The notes below the pieces were generated by a model that was not told the DNA's origin, did not search any database, and saw only the letters and a list, made by a program, of their open reading frames with translations. A stretch of DNA of 64,000 nt from NCBI GenBank assembly GCA_022497145.1, contig MU385898.1, forward strand, positions 186,001-250,000, given 5' to 3'. The position numbers were made by a program, and so were the translations under genes. This stretch comes from Rostrohypoxylon terebratum. Its lineage: Eukaryota; Ascomycota; Sordariomycetes; Xylariales; Hypoxylaceae. Of this stretch, positions 47,583-58,337 are shown piece after piece. Numbering within the stretch: position 1 is the stretch's first letter; the number at the start of each line of letters is the position of its first letter.

Positions 47583-48494
47583 TTACGCTTCGGCTGGATT
47601 GAAGGTCCAGTCCTCAGAAAACTGGCTGTACTCAATCTCAGGATTCTCGCGGAAGATGTTCTCATACTTCTCAACGATGGTCAGGGGGTTCTGAGCCTGC
47701 TTAAAAAAATCATGTGAATGCTTCTTAATGATCGGGTCGTTCCACACCTTCACTACCCACTTTAAGCCATCCTCACTTATTCCAGTCAGAGGAAGCTGGT
47801 AGCTTCGGAAACGCTGCATCGAACCGCATCAACCAGTGTAATTAACGTATTGAATCTCAAGAGACTCACCCATAATACAGGCCAGAAGAAGGCATCGGCG
47901 ATACTGAACGCTCCAAATAAGAACCCCTCGTCTTCCTCCCCAAGCTCCTGTAATCGCCTCTTCGTATTTGCCCGAGCCTTACTCCATAGCTGAACCATCT
48001 GCTGGATCTCTTTTGCTGCGGCTTCGTTGATAGGGATTTTTCCAGTATACCTACCGAGAAAGTTTGTGTGATACGTGTTGCGTATCGTACTGAAGCCAGA
48101 GTGCATTTGGGCGGCTGCCGTTCGTGCTAGCGCCCTCAACTTTGGGTCTTTCGGCCATAGGTGTAGCTGAGGATTCTGCTCTGCCAGAAATTCGCTTATG
48201 GCCAGAGAGTCGCCAATTAAGAAGCCCGCGTCAGTAGGATCTGGCTGTAAGACAGGAAGTAGACCCCCTGAGAGACGGGCCGGTGGAGCAACTGCGGGAT
48301 TCCAGCCGTAGCTATTCTTTGTATGGGGGATTTGGAAGTAGTCGAGGATGAGTGCCACGCGGACTCCCCAACCTAGTTTATGATATTAGAATTCGATCCT
48401 CAATAGGCCCTGCAAGGTGTAAAATCAACATACTGGAATATCGAGTGAAGTATACATGCAGAATGTGCTCGGAGTTCTGCTCGGTCCTTGTCAT
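47583..48494 (-). CDS. Glutathione S-transferase
   Basis: Conjugates glutathione to electrophiles, or acts as an isomerase of the same fold. Exons on the minus strand are 48494-48434, 48372-47870 and 47813-47583, giving 264 residues. The thioredoxin-like N-terminal domain starts HILHVYFTRYSSWGVRVALI, where the Ser pair before WGVR is at the place of the catalytic Ser of bacterial/fungal GSTs. It continues with GLLPVLQPD (cis-Pro) and IGDSLAISEFLAEQNPQL (glutathione gamma-Glu recognition). The C-terminal helical domain has GFLFGAFSIADAFFWPVLW, then after the intron RFRSYQLPLTGISEDGLKWV. Splice joins are phase-consistent. The gene lies just downstream of, and on the same strand as, a nitrilase, so a shared detoxification role is possible. 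Confidence 0.9.
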
Positions 48495-48735
48495 TGTGTG
48501 GATAGTTATGAACTGATAGCAGTCGGCAGAAACGATACAATCCTCATTATAGCAATGGAATCAATTTCATAATATATCATACCTATTTATAAGAACCCGA
48601 TATGCTAGTTAACTTTCATCGCGTAATGACTACACTCGGCCGATCACGCAATAACATCCGATTACTAATTCAACCCCCGATAAGTCACGGAGGGTCCACT
48701 TAGACACGAAGGGCGCACTGGTGGACTTGTCCGGG

Positions 48736-49716
48736 TCACGGCTTATTCAGCGGGATGGGGCCGACAATGTCCGGCTCATCTTTCCATCGCTGCGTCGTAT
48801 CGACATCCAACTTGAAGACCTCAGGCCTCTTGTAGTGCCCGGCCCCATCTACATAAGCTTTCACCAAATCCAATTGAGAAAGGTCGATCTCACCCACAAC
48901 GAGAAGATCGAAATCGCTCATGTACGGACCGGCAACGAAGGTGCAGAACGGATGAATGATGGCCGTCCAGCCCCCGCCAGGCTTCACCTTGTCTTGCGGA
49001 CCGAGGTTCTTCTCCATCCATTCTAGACATGTAGAATCGACGTAGCTACTCGGGCATAGCACGAATACCTGCGCCGTCAAAGCGTGCGTCTTCATCAACG
49101 CCTCGATCTGCGTGCATGCCACCTTCTCGAAGCCGTCGAGGATATCAAGCGCCGGCCAGCATCCGACATGAACATGCTGTCCCTGATCGATAAGCGCCTG
49201 CCTCGCCCCGTTCATCGTGTGTTCCCAGCACGCGAGCCCGCCGATCCGGTACCCTGCCCCTTTAGGCTCGTAGGTTTTCAGCGTGTACCCGGACCCCTGG
49301 GCCCAAACGAGTTGTTCCGCCCACGTCGGCTGCACTTTTCGATGGACGCCCAATATCGTGCCGTCGGAATCGATGGTAACGATGCTATTGAACAGCGTGT
49401 GGCCGCCGCGCATGCGCTCGGACACGCCCAGAACAACGACGATCCCGTTCTTCGCACACGCTGCTTGGACCTCCGTCAGATCGTCCGGAACCACGACGCT
49501 CTGCGCCGCGTACAGAGCGACGGCCGCGGCGTTCGGCGCGTAGCAGTTGGTAAAGTAGGGAAACCCGGGCACGAAGACCTCGGGGAATGCGACGAGCTCG
49601 ATGGATTCGGCGGCGGACTGCGCGATGAGGTTGACTACCTTTGCCAGACTGGCGACCTTGTCCATGTAGACAGGCGCGACGTGTAGGGCGCAGGCCTTGA
49701 TCTTCTTGTGCAGCAT
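48736..49716 (-). CDS. Nitrilase (carbon-nitrogen hydrolase superfamily)
   Basis: Hydrolyses nitriles to carboxylic acids and ammonia (branch 1 of the superfamily) or a related C-N bond. Single exon, 326 residues. The Glu-Lys-Cys triad is complete: Glu46 in LVAFPEVFVPGFP, Lys127 in GVHRKVQPTWAEQ and Cys163 in LACWEHTMNGARQALI. The second catalytic Glu region and substrate loop HVGCWPALDI also fit nitrilases rather than amidases. The C-terminus lacks the long extension found in cyanide hydratases. The gene is markedly GC-rich, with third positions mostly G or C, unlike its AT-rich surroundings, and has no intron. That could reflect high expression or horizontal origin. The GST gene starts 241 bp downstream on the same strand. 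Confidence 0.93.
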   Translation of the reverse strand: MLHKKIKACALHVAPVYMDKVASLAKVVNLIAQSAAESIELVAFPEVFVPGFPYFTNCYAPNAAAVALYAAQSVVVPDDLTEVQAACAKNGIVVVLGVSERMRGGHTLFNSIVTIDSDGTILGVHRKVQPTWAEQLVWAQGSGYTLKTYEPKGAGYRIGGLACWEHTMNGARQALIDQGQHVHVGCWPALDILDGFEKVACTQIEALMKTHALTAQVFVLCPSSYVDSTCLEWMEKNLGPQDKVKPGGGWTAIIHPFCTFVAGPYMSDFDLLVVGEIDLSQLDLVKAYVDGAGHYKRPEVFKLDVDTTQRWKDEPDIVGPIPLNKP

Positions 49717-52415
49717 CTTGAAACTTGGCTGATGAAATATCGTCGTTTGTCCAGGCCTGGCTTGGCTACCTACAATGCGAAATTTATGCGAAATTTAAAT
49801 GATCGAGGAGATGGAGGCGTCACGATCAAATCACGCATATGAAGCGCGCGGTTTAACGTGGTGTGTTCGTTTGTCGAGGCGCTGATAGCGCTCTGTGTTA
49901 CCACCCTCAGCGGAGGTCGGCACTTGCAGCGTCCCTGTAGGCATGTTCTGGAATGTCTACAGCGTTGGCCAACCCGAAGTTGGAGCATATTGGTCGTCTG
50001 AATACTCGGAATGGTAGTCTTCGGAGATAATCACCGCCAGTGGTGATGCTTACAATCCGTCCTCATAAGATAAACGGTCCTGGACTTTGGTGTTCGGGTC
50101 GCGTATCTGTAATTATACTGGTAGGAATCTCTCAAAGTAGATGACATGTTCATCGTTCCATGTGAACGATCGATTGTAACTTACCAAGTACCTACCTAGG
50201 TACCTAGGTAGTTGGGGATGCACGGATACAAGTGTATGGATCTAAATAAACCACGGCAGGGCTCTTCAGGGGGCGTCGGAGTTCGCCAAACGGGAGATTA
50301 GCGAATATTTAACACCACCATGCTCCAACTTTCATACTTGAGATTCCATGGTCTACCTTTACTCATACAATGGCGATATTTTACCCGGGACCGAACATAA
50401 TATCCCCGACTCAATGCCGTATGGCCGGCTTCTATCCGTTCCAGTACCAAACTCGGAACGGAAAGACACCCAAGCCCTCGCTTGGGTGTCTGCTCTCCGG
50501 TGTGCCGCGATTAGTAGGTTGCGTTGCCGCGGTTAACATTGACATGCCTAACACCCACCCTACTTACGCCGAACGCTTGATTTTATCGATTTCCGAAAAG
50601 ATCCTACTCATCTAGTCTCTTGATTGGCACCGTAGACGGAGGTCTTTCTAGTCGGATAACAATACGATTGCGATAGATCAAGTGGACTAAATCATTAATG
50701 TCCCTCCGGTCTGAAGATTTTTTATGAGAAACTTGATAAACGATAATCGCTCGACCAAAGCCGTACCATATTGGAATTTCATTAGCAAAATACCGGTTCT
50801 CTTCTTGTTGGCGATACCGAGGAGTTGTGAGATTTTCGCCTGCATCTATGCAAAATGGTTGTAGAGGTGTTAGCGATCGACAACGCTCCCATCTTTTGTT
50901 GCGTAACAACCCCCACCCTATCTCCCCCCCTGAGTCTTGAGAGCATACCCGGCAGCCCGGGTAAGTACTAGGCATTGTACCTAGTAAGCGCAAACTGTGG
51001 TTAGAATAAGCGCGAGTATCCGCTAAATAGACTTCTATTAGTCTAAAGTCTCTAGTGTAGTCCTAGGTTAAGAAAATCAATTCGACGTAACCAAAGGCAC
51101 TTAAAAGAACTATTCTCTTTGTTCACTTCACAACTACACAGCATGACCAATACAGATAGCTCCAATACGATCCTTTCTCTGAGAAGCTCCCCGATAATAC
51201 CTAGAATTCCGGCTATACAAGGCCTAAAAACACATGATCGATACAAAACATGTTGCTGTGCCACATGAACCCACCCCCGCACATCTTCGAGGCATTTATT
51301 CTGTTGAGATAGCCAATCTTGCGTTCAACGCAAGCTTGGACATGAATCAATTTATCATTAGCATGGACATGATATTCTATTAAGGATGCCACGCAAAATA
51401 GAGCGAGGAATAAGAAAAAGGGAAAGATTGGAATGAACTAGGAAAGAAGTCGCGAGTTTAAGAGTTCCCGGAAGTCCTGCTCCTGAATCGTTGAGGACAA
51501 TGTTTCCCTCGCATGTCACTACTATAAGGATAACTTGCACAACTATCGTCCATCCCCTAACGCTCCCTTTTATCAGATTTCTCATTGGAGAGCCGCCTCG
51601 CCAAGTAGCTTTTCATACCTAATAAACTCTCCGAGACACATTTCAAACTATCGAGAATGTGCCATGCAACAGGCGCTTGCATGCATCCGAGGGTATATGA
51701 GGCACAGCCTTATATTTCCTTAGCGAAGAGAGACTGTAGATGTTAGGATTGGTTGCTCTATATTACTGTGTGTTACGCCGTTAATATGTTGTTTCCGATA
51801 TCGAACACGCAAGATCTTGTCTAAAGTAGGTTAAGGCGTAGATCTTCCTGTCATGGCCCATTATCATTGTAACTAGGCGGGTACTCTTGGGACAGCGCGA
51901 TATTTTGGTCAATCTTTCCTACCTAATTATACATCCATCAATCAAATCCGAAGCATTTGTTAGTACAGTTACCAGCCTCACAGTTTTTGAAAGCGAGATA
52001 TTACTTACCCTACGATGTTTCATTCCTCGGATAGAGGTCAAGGACGTACTCCAACAGTTCCATTGTCCGTGGTAACCCCAAACCAACATAGTTGAATGTG
52101 CCTCTATGCAGAGCCTGCCTTATATTGTATGTGCGGCGCTGGAAGGCCATTCGGCGGCCTTTCAATATCACAATTAGGGGGTACATGAGAAGCGCATACA
52201 TATATGAATTGTGCACCGCATCAATTGAGTACCAAGTATTTACCTTTTTTATTTTCTATTTTCTTTCGGTGCCTACGGTATCCTCTTACTTTAGGTATTC
52301 ATTAGGTGAGTACACTTCAGATATGGATACATTTCGCTACTTACCTATTACCTATGCACACATTTACAGTAGCTAGCACGCATTCTGCGACTATCGGTGC
52401 TGAACTTAGCTAGGA
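49717..52415. other. Long intergenic region, 2.7 kb
   Basis: No supported gene. It includes a perfect 11-bp stem hairpin (separate entry) and a CCTAGGTA-rich block at about 50190-50212. Uninterrupted minus-strand frames at 50604-50993 and 51052-51282 have somewhat protein-like composition but no recognised domain. Confidence 0.45.
50465..50490. repeat. Perfect hairpin, 11-bp stem and 4-base loop
   Basis: GACACCCAAGC, loop CCTC, then GCTTGGGTGTC form a perfect inverted repeat in otherwise non-coding DNA. Confidence 0.8.
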
Positions 52416-53949
52416 ATGGACCCAAACAAGACACCCGCGCTTCGCCCGCCCCCTGGAGTTGAACCGAACTTCATTAACCCTCATACCCTTCAGCCTGGGA
52501 GGATTGCGGTGTCATCAACTAGTCTGGCTATTTGTACAATTTTTGTTGTAGCACGAACGTATACCCGTATTCAGTTGAATACATTTAATATTGATGATTG
52601 TAAGTTATTTCAGATTTGCCATACGTTGGAATGACTGACCATTTGCTAGATGTCTACCTACTATCACTAGTATATGCGCCCCGAATGATAGCGATTGGCT
52701 CGTATACTAACTACGTCAGGTAATCTTCATCGTTTATACCGGACTGCTAATACATGTTGGAAAATACGGTGATGGTAAACACCAAGTAGGCAAATCCCTT
52801 TGATCTAGTCTACTTCAATTGGGTATAGCATAAGCTAGATATTGCCATTTCCGATTTTTCTTTCCCTCCCTTCATGTATCAGTGGCTTACCACCCACGCT
52901 GGCATAGTGGGACGTAACTATAGCCGAATTGACCAAAAGCCTCGAGGTTAGTATCTTTCCGCAATTAGCAAATCCACGATACGAGGAAACTTAGGACTAC
53001 TAGTTAATACCAAAGAGCCAGCAATAGTTACAAAATATACTCGAGATACTATACTGCTTGGTAATGTTTCCAATCAAGTATGTTGTGCTTCGCCAGATCG
53101 AAATCATCTTTTTTGATCACCGTCGGAACACCGTTACGTACAAGGCTATATGGACTCTTATATGGACGAACTTCTTATTTACCTTCTCTGTTATATTGTC
53201 ATTCATATGTACTTGCATTCCCCGCAAGAAAATCTGGCAACCGAATGTTGAAGGACATTGCATTGATTCGAAATCTCTCTTCTTGAGCGCATGTGCCATC
53301 AATATGGTCTTCGACTACCTAATACTCGTCATTCCTCTTGCCGCCGTATCGACATTACACTTATCAAGAGGGAAGAAAATACGGGCTGCGGCAGTTTTCA
53401 TAGTTGGTATACTGTAAGAATAGCTTCCTCGTATCAGACCATCTATATGTCCAACCGCTGTTATTCTATGGATTGAGAAGCTGATATAAAATGTTAGGTC
53501 ATGCGCTTCTGGTACGGTACGGTTGTACTATACTGTCAAACTCTTCCAAACAGAAGATCGTACATGGGCTTTCACGCCGGTGGGCGAATGGTCGTATGTC
53601 CACCTATCCGCACCTATCTTCCTACAAAATTTCGAAGTTTGCTTCTTATGAATGACTCATACTTATGGCTATCTCTAGTTCTGTGGAGTTCACTACTCTT
53701 TTCATTGTTGCTTGCTTCCCTTATCTACCGCGATTGTACCAGCTCCTCAGGAAGCGGGACAAGCAGACGCAGACGGATTCGTCACGCACGCGTACGACCC
53801 ATCCATCTCGAAGTGCTTCATTTGGTGTTCAAACTGTTACTGGCTGGAACGAGTTGGGGGATAATGTTAGAAATAACGACACGATATTGTTAAACGAGCT
53901 CAGTGATAGTGAAAGGAGTAATGAGTTGATCATTATGTCAAATACTTAG
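52416..53949 (+). CDS. Rhodopsin-like fungal integral membrane protein (PTH11/SAT4-related fold)
   Basis: Seven-helix membrane protein of the large fungal rhodopsin-domain family, role unknown. The model has seven exons: 52416-52599, 52650-52669, 52720-52785, 52908-52946, 53028-53413, 53498-53593 and 53679-53949, giving 353 residues. All joins keep frame and yield family motifs: RIAVSSTSLAICTIFVVARTY, DDYVYLLSLVIFIVYTGLLI, then HQWDVTIAELTKSLE, FPIKYVVLRQIEIIFF, CTCIPRKKIW with CIDSKSLFLSACAINMVFDY, LYYTVKLFQTEDRTWAF, then TPVGEWSSVEFTTLFIVACF. Exon 2 is only 20 nt. Most donors are good (GTAAGT, GTATAT, GTAGGC, GTTAGT, GTAAGA, GTATGT). The Cys residues before and after CTCIPRK are as in the family. 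The tail is Thr/Ser-rich and cytosolic. The gene looks intact despite appearing broken in any single frame. Confidence 0.8.
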
Positions 53950-55002
53950 GTTAGGTAAAGATATAAAAGGTTTATTCGTTTTCAAGTATATATGTCTTGT
54001 TAAAAGTGGTTTGGAGATGACCCGGAGGAGTTTCGAATCAAGAATCACTCAATTAGGCGCTTACATACCTTAGATATCTGGGTAGAATGGTAACCGAGGT
54101 ACAGGGTTTCAGAGTAAAAAACAGACACTAATGACAGTAGTTTACTATAACAGTACCTCGGGAGTGATAGTATGTCATGAATATCTGAACACAGAGTGCC
54201 GCGTTGTATATTGTTGCAAAATTCTCTTTACGTATTCGTCCCCTCGAGGTTGGAAGAGTGTTGACATCGTAACACTAGAAAATCTTGACGAGCTAGGCAT
54301 ACATGTACCAAAAGACATTACGTGGGATTCTCTCCAAATATGAGAAACTAATTGCCATCCATATATCTTCGGGGGTTATGTGATGAGCGAGGTACCTACT
54401 CTCAAGAGGGTTTGATACTGCCCATACGTTTGTTACTACGTACCCACTTACCTACTACCTACCCACCACTTAGACCAAGCCGGCACCCTATCTAAAGTAT
54501 ATTTTTCTGTTCAAATTATTACAGCCACTGAGTTGTGACATAGAAAGCGTTGATGAGACCATGTAGGATACCACAGAATACGTACGTTATTGCTCGACTT
54601 ACAAGATTATGTGAACAACAGGGGTATCTGTAGCCCCTGATATCGTGATGATTACCTAATCATGAAAGCTATCCTTGGACTGAACGTCCTTTGACATGGC
54701 ATGATTACCATTCTGCGAAGAGTAAAACTCGAAATATTGAATAGTATTATTAGACAAGTGGACATGGGTTCTCGGGTATGGCACTACTAGATCCTGCTGG
54801 GTTAGGAGGTAGGTGTTTGGTGACTAAGCTAGACTAGGCAGCCTCCTGCTCGCCTATAAAAACACGTCCTTCACCCCCTCTCTTCGTCCTGAACCCTCCC
54901 TCTTCCTTCTCTTTTCTCTCGACCCATTTCCAAACATATGATTTCACTTCCACAAACTCCTCATCTTAGACTTGATTGGTAATATCCGCTCTACTATACA
55001 AC
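53950..55002. other. Intergenic region with promoter of the rvt-like gene
   Basis: A short plus-strand frame at 54131-54343 has unclear status. The last 200 bases carry a TATA box and a long CT-rich leader. Confidence 0.4.
54855..54861 (+). promoter_or_regulatory. TATA box and CT-rich leader of the rvt-like gene
   Basis: A TATAAAA sequence is followed directly by about 70 bases of almost pure pyrimidine (54868-54935), a common fungal core-promoter arrangement. The ATG is about 145 bp downstream. Confidence 0.55.
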
Positions 55003-57924
55003 ATGTCTTCATCTAGTGGTAGCATCTTCTCGGAGACACTCCAGAATATCACCGATACAAAACTAGAGGAGCTATCCAAACGTCGATCAGCTTTCGAAAT
55101 CACCAAGTCTAACATCCTTTCCATGCTGGAAAATGAAAAGGAGCCCTCTCGACGTCTTTATATCCTAAGCCAAGGAGTCAAGGCCTCCTATGCCCTGACG
55201 CTTGGCAAATACATCAAGGTCCACAATGGGACCCAGTCGAGAAATTCTGAGCTTGAGCTTGAGCTGAAGAATCTCGACTGCTTCTTGGCCCAAGCAAAGT
55301 ACGATCCATCTGTGTCTGCTAAGATGATGCAAACCTGGGAAGATTCCTTGATGCATCATCTCAATGCGCAGTCCCTCAGATATCAATATGCGTCACTCTA
55401 TGCCCAGCTCGTCACCGAATGGCTCTCTACCGAGAAAGAAGGTGACGACACTGACGTCGCAATGACAGAAGGCTTTGACGATGTTGCGAGTGCAATGAAG
55501 CAAGATTGTCGACGGGAATGGGAGAGCACAGTTTTCGAACCTGGCAATCTCGACGAGGGCAAACTTCGGACGTATCTGAACGAGTTATTCAGCATCCACG
55601 AAGGAGACGCGCCGGAGAAGTTGAGAGCCCTCAATCAGTTCAAGATAAAGGTTACGGCATTCGAAACCCAAATGTCTGCGCCGAACCAGTTCAACGCGAA
55701 GACATTGAAGTGGGTCGCTGACGGCTTGCTAACATCAGGCGTTCTGACGGATGAAAAGCGAGGGGTATTGAAAGATTTCAAGAACAATCCTATCATTATG
55801 GGTGAGATCGCTGATGTTTTGAACATGAGACTCACTGCGTTGGATTCATGGTCGTGGGGGTCAAGCGTACCCTTAGAGCAGCAACGGCAAATCTCGGGGG
55901 TGTACAATGTCCTCATGCATGAAGACCTTCTTCAAGCGATCTTCCTGCAATACATTGGCGTAAAATGGTCAGTCTTTCTCAAAGAAGCTTTCAACGGGTT
56001 TCGGAAAACCCCTGGAGCGTGGCAGAGTTGCTGGAAGCGTATACCCGCTGTTGATGCAAAGCGCCGCGCCTATTATTTAGGATCAGAGGACAACCGTACC
56101 TTTACGGTCCAGTTTCTAAGGAGTAGGCTGTATCGCCAGCACTACTTTATGGCTCAGTTGATGGATCATGAGACTCAGAGAACCGAGGTTGCTGATGGCG
56201 AGGAAGAAGCCGAATATGCGCCGGTAACACATCGAACGAAGCAGACGGCACGAATTGCTTCTCACGAAGGCTTGGAATCTACGCAGATGCAAACGAGACC
56301 GCAGGTAGCTGCAAAGCGGTTTAGAAAGGCACCACAGCCTCAACGCCCTTACGACCAGCCGGACGAAGATGCAGATGAGGACGGCATACCCGATCTGGAC
56401 AACACTGGCAACAAACAGCCTATGCAGTCTAAACAGAGATTGCTGCGACTTTTATCAACTGAAATCGCTATCAATACCAAGCTGTATGGCGAAATTACTG
56501 CTTTTCATTCCACATTTGAAAGATGGAACAGCCTGCTTCCCCACGAGACAATTTTGACGGTGATGTCATTCTTTGGAGTCTCGGAGATGTGGCTTAGCTT
56601 CTTCAAGAAGTTCCTGAAAGCGCCCCTCAAGTTTCTTGACGACGACCCCTCAGTCCCTTCACGTAATCGATCTCGAGGAACACCCGCATCTCACGCATTG
56701 ACCGACGTCTTTGGTGAGTCGATTCTATTCTGCCTCGACTTTGCCGTAAACCAATCTACGCGTGGAGCGATGCTCTTTCGTATGCAGGATGACCTGTGGT
56801 TCTGGTCGCGAGATCATTCGGTCGCTGTGACTGCGTGGCAATCTGTTACCGACTTCGTTAATGCGACCGGCACTTATATCAATCCCGAGAAGACTGGTAC
56901 CATTCGTTTCTCACGAGATCCGTCTGTCTCGCTTGAAATTGATAGATCTCTTCCGGAGGGCGACATCCGCTGGGGCTTTCTTCGGCTTTCGCCAAAGACC
57001 GGGAAATTTGAGATCGATCAAAACATGGTCGATAAGCACATCATTGATTTGCGAAAGCAGCTCCATGATAAGCGAAAGAGTATCATATCGTTCATCCAAG
57101 CATGGAACACATATGCCGCGACTTTCTTCACCTCAAATTTCGGTGAACCGGCAAACTGTTTTGGACAAGATCATGTGGCGCAGATGCTAGCGACCCATCA
57201 GCGAATCCAACGCGAAGTATTCTCATCCTCGTCCTCCTTGACTTCGGGTAGCGAAGGTCAGCAAAGTGCGACCAACATCGTTGACTACCTGAAGAATCTC
57301 ATGAGAGAACGGTTTGGAATCGCGGACATCCCCGATGCCTATCTTTTCTTTCCCATAGAACTAGGCGGTCTCGACCTCAAGAGTCCTTTCATTTCAATCC
57401 TGCAAGTTCACGATACGGTGCTACAAGACTCGTCGAAGAAGCTAGACGAGTTCTTCAACAATGAAAGGGATGCGTACAATTCCCTGAAGCACGAATTCGA
57501 AAAATCATCCAATAGCCGCTATCAAGACAACCCCGACCTTAACTGGGAGCCGGAGGACAAGGCGGATCGAGATCGGTTCATGAGTTTCGCCGAGTTTACG
57601 CGGTACCGCGAGGATATAGGCTATGGCTTCGAGGGTAACCTCTGGGACGTGTACAAAGAACTGATGCGGGTACCTGAAGAGAATGGGATTCAAAATGCCA
57701 ATCCGACGGTTCTGAATGGTCTCATTTCTCTCGCGAAGCAAGAAAATCTGAAATGCATCAAAAGAAATTGGCATCAAATGGAACCCTATTGGAGATGGGT
57801 TGCTCAGGTGTACGGTCCCGAAGTGATGGACCGCTTTGGGGGGATGAATATCGTCGAGCCTGGACTGCTGCCGATGGGGATGGTGAGCATCTTCAGGGAC
57901 AAGAGAGTTCAGTGGCAGGGTTAA
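55003..57924 (+). CDS. Reverse transcriptase-related cellular gene (rvt type), intronless
   Basis: A 973-residue single-exon protein with the layout of rvt genes, the single-copy, host-domesticated reverse-transcriptase relatives described in fungi and other eukaryotes. A long helical N-terminal region (about 1-330) is followed by a Gln/Arg/acidic linker (about 390-470) and an RT-like core. In the core are LPHETILTVMSFFGVSEMWL, FFKKFLKAPLKFLDD, motif B RGTPASHALTDVFGESILF (about 558), CLDFAVNQSTRGAMLF and motif C FRMQDDLWFW (Asp 596-597), followed by INPEKTGTIRFS. The motif A position reads FHSTFERWNSLLPH, with Thr 504 where a catalytic Asp is expected. The C-terminal 300 residues (FPIELGGLDLKSPF, PYWRWVAQVYGPEVMDRFGG) are typical of the fungal family. 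There is no endonuclease, no integrase and no flanking repeats. The start is the ATG at 55003, after a TATA box and CT leader. Confidence 0.85.
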   Translation: MSSSSGSIFSETLQNITDTKLEELSKRRSAFEITKSNILSMLENEKEPSRRLYILSQGVKASYALTLGKYIKVHNGTQSRNSELELELKNLDCFLAQAKYDPSVSAKMMQTWEDSLMHHLNAQSLRYQYASLYAQLVTEWLSTEKEGDDTDVAMTEGFDDVASAMKQDCRREWESTVFEPGNLDEGKLRTYLNELFSIHEGDAPEKLRALNQFKIKVTAFETQMSAPNQFNAKTLKWVADGLLTSGVLTDEKRGVLKDFKNNPIIMGEIADVLNMRLTALDSWSWGSSVPLEQQRQISGVYNVLMHEDLLQAIFLQYIGVKWSVFLKEAFNGFRKTPGAWQSCWKRIPAVDAKRRAYYLGSEDNRTFTVQFLRSRLYRQHYFMAQLMDHETQRTEVADGEEEAEYAPVTHRTKQTARIASHEGLESTQMQTRPQVAAKRFRKAPQPQRPYDQPDEDADEDGIPDLDNTGNKQPMQSKQRLLRLLSTEIAINTKLYGEITAFHSTFERWNSLLPHETILTVMSFFGVSEMWLSFFKKFLKAPLKFLDDDPSVPSRNRSRGTPASHALTDVFGESILFCLDFAVNQSTRGAMLFRMQDDLWFWSRDHSVAVTAWQSVTDFVNATGTYINPEKTGTIRFSRDPSVSLEIDRSLPEGDIRWGFLRLSPKTGKFEIDQNMVDKHIIDLRKQLHDKRKSIISFIQAWNTYAATFFTSNFGEPANCFGQDHVAQMLATHQRIQREVFSSSSSLTSGSEGQQSATNIVDYLKNLMRERFGIADIPDAYLFFPIELGGLDLKSPFISILQVHDTVLQDSSKKLDEFFNNERDAYNSLKHEFEKSSNSRYQDNPDLNWEPEDKADRDRFMSFAEFTRYREDIGYGFEGNLWDVYKELMRVPEENGIQNANPTVLNGLISLAKQENLKCIKRNWHQMEPYWRWVAQVYGPEVMDRFGGMNIVEPGLLPMGMVSIFRDKRVQWQG

Positions 57925-58337
57925 ATTCCTCTGTATCCTAGCAATTTCTGAGGTAAGCGTCTGAGGTAGTATTCCCAACTGTCGGTTATGGTCTTGCCAC
58001 TGGATTGCAGAAGGCAAAATGATGTTATCGAAGGATGAAATTGATATCGTGGATGTAAAATCTAAGTACTATTTAGAATGATCCTGCGGAGCGACGTGAG
58101 AGGTAGCATGGGGGAGTGGGGGGAGGCATCCGGACGCAGGGGTTAGGACATTCGCTAAAGCCACTAGTCTCATTTTAATTACAGTGGGTCTCAGGCCTAT
58201 TCATAGCTCCTGCAACTCAAGGCAGACTCACTAGCCTCTGTATGAAGCCTCCGAACATATATCCCCAGACATACTACGCAGCTTGAATACATTAGATCGT
58301 AGTCGGCAGTTCGGTATGAAATGTAACGGTTTAAGTC
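57925..58337. other. Intergenic region
   Basis: 3' flank of the rvt-like gene. No gene is seen. Confidence 0.4.

Noticed and set aside
50604..50993. Minus-strand frame with a mildly protein-like stretch
   Set aside because: No recognisable family, no promoter or splice context. Left as a note rather than a gene.
54131..54343. Plus-strand 70-codon frame
   Set aside because: Slightly protein-like end, but too short and without family or gene context.
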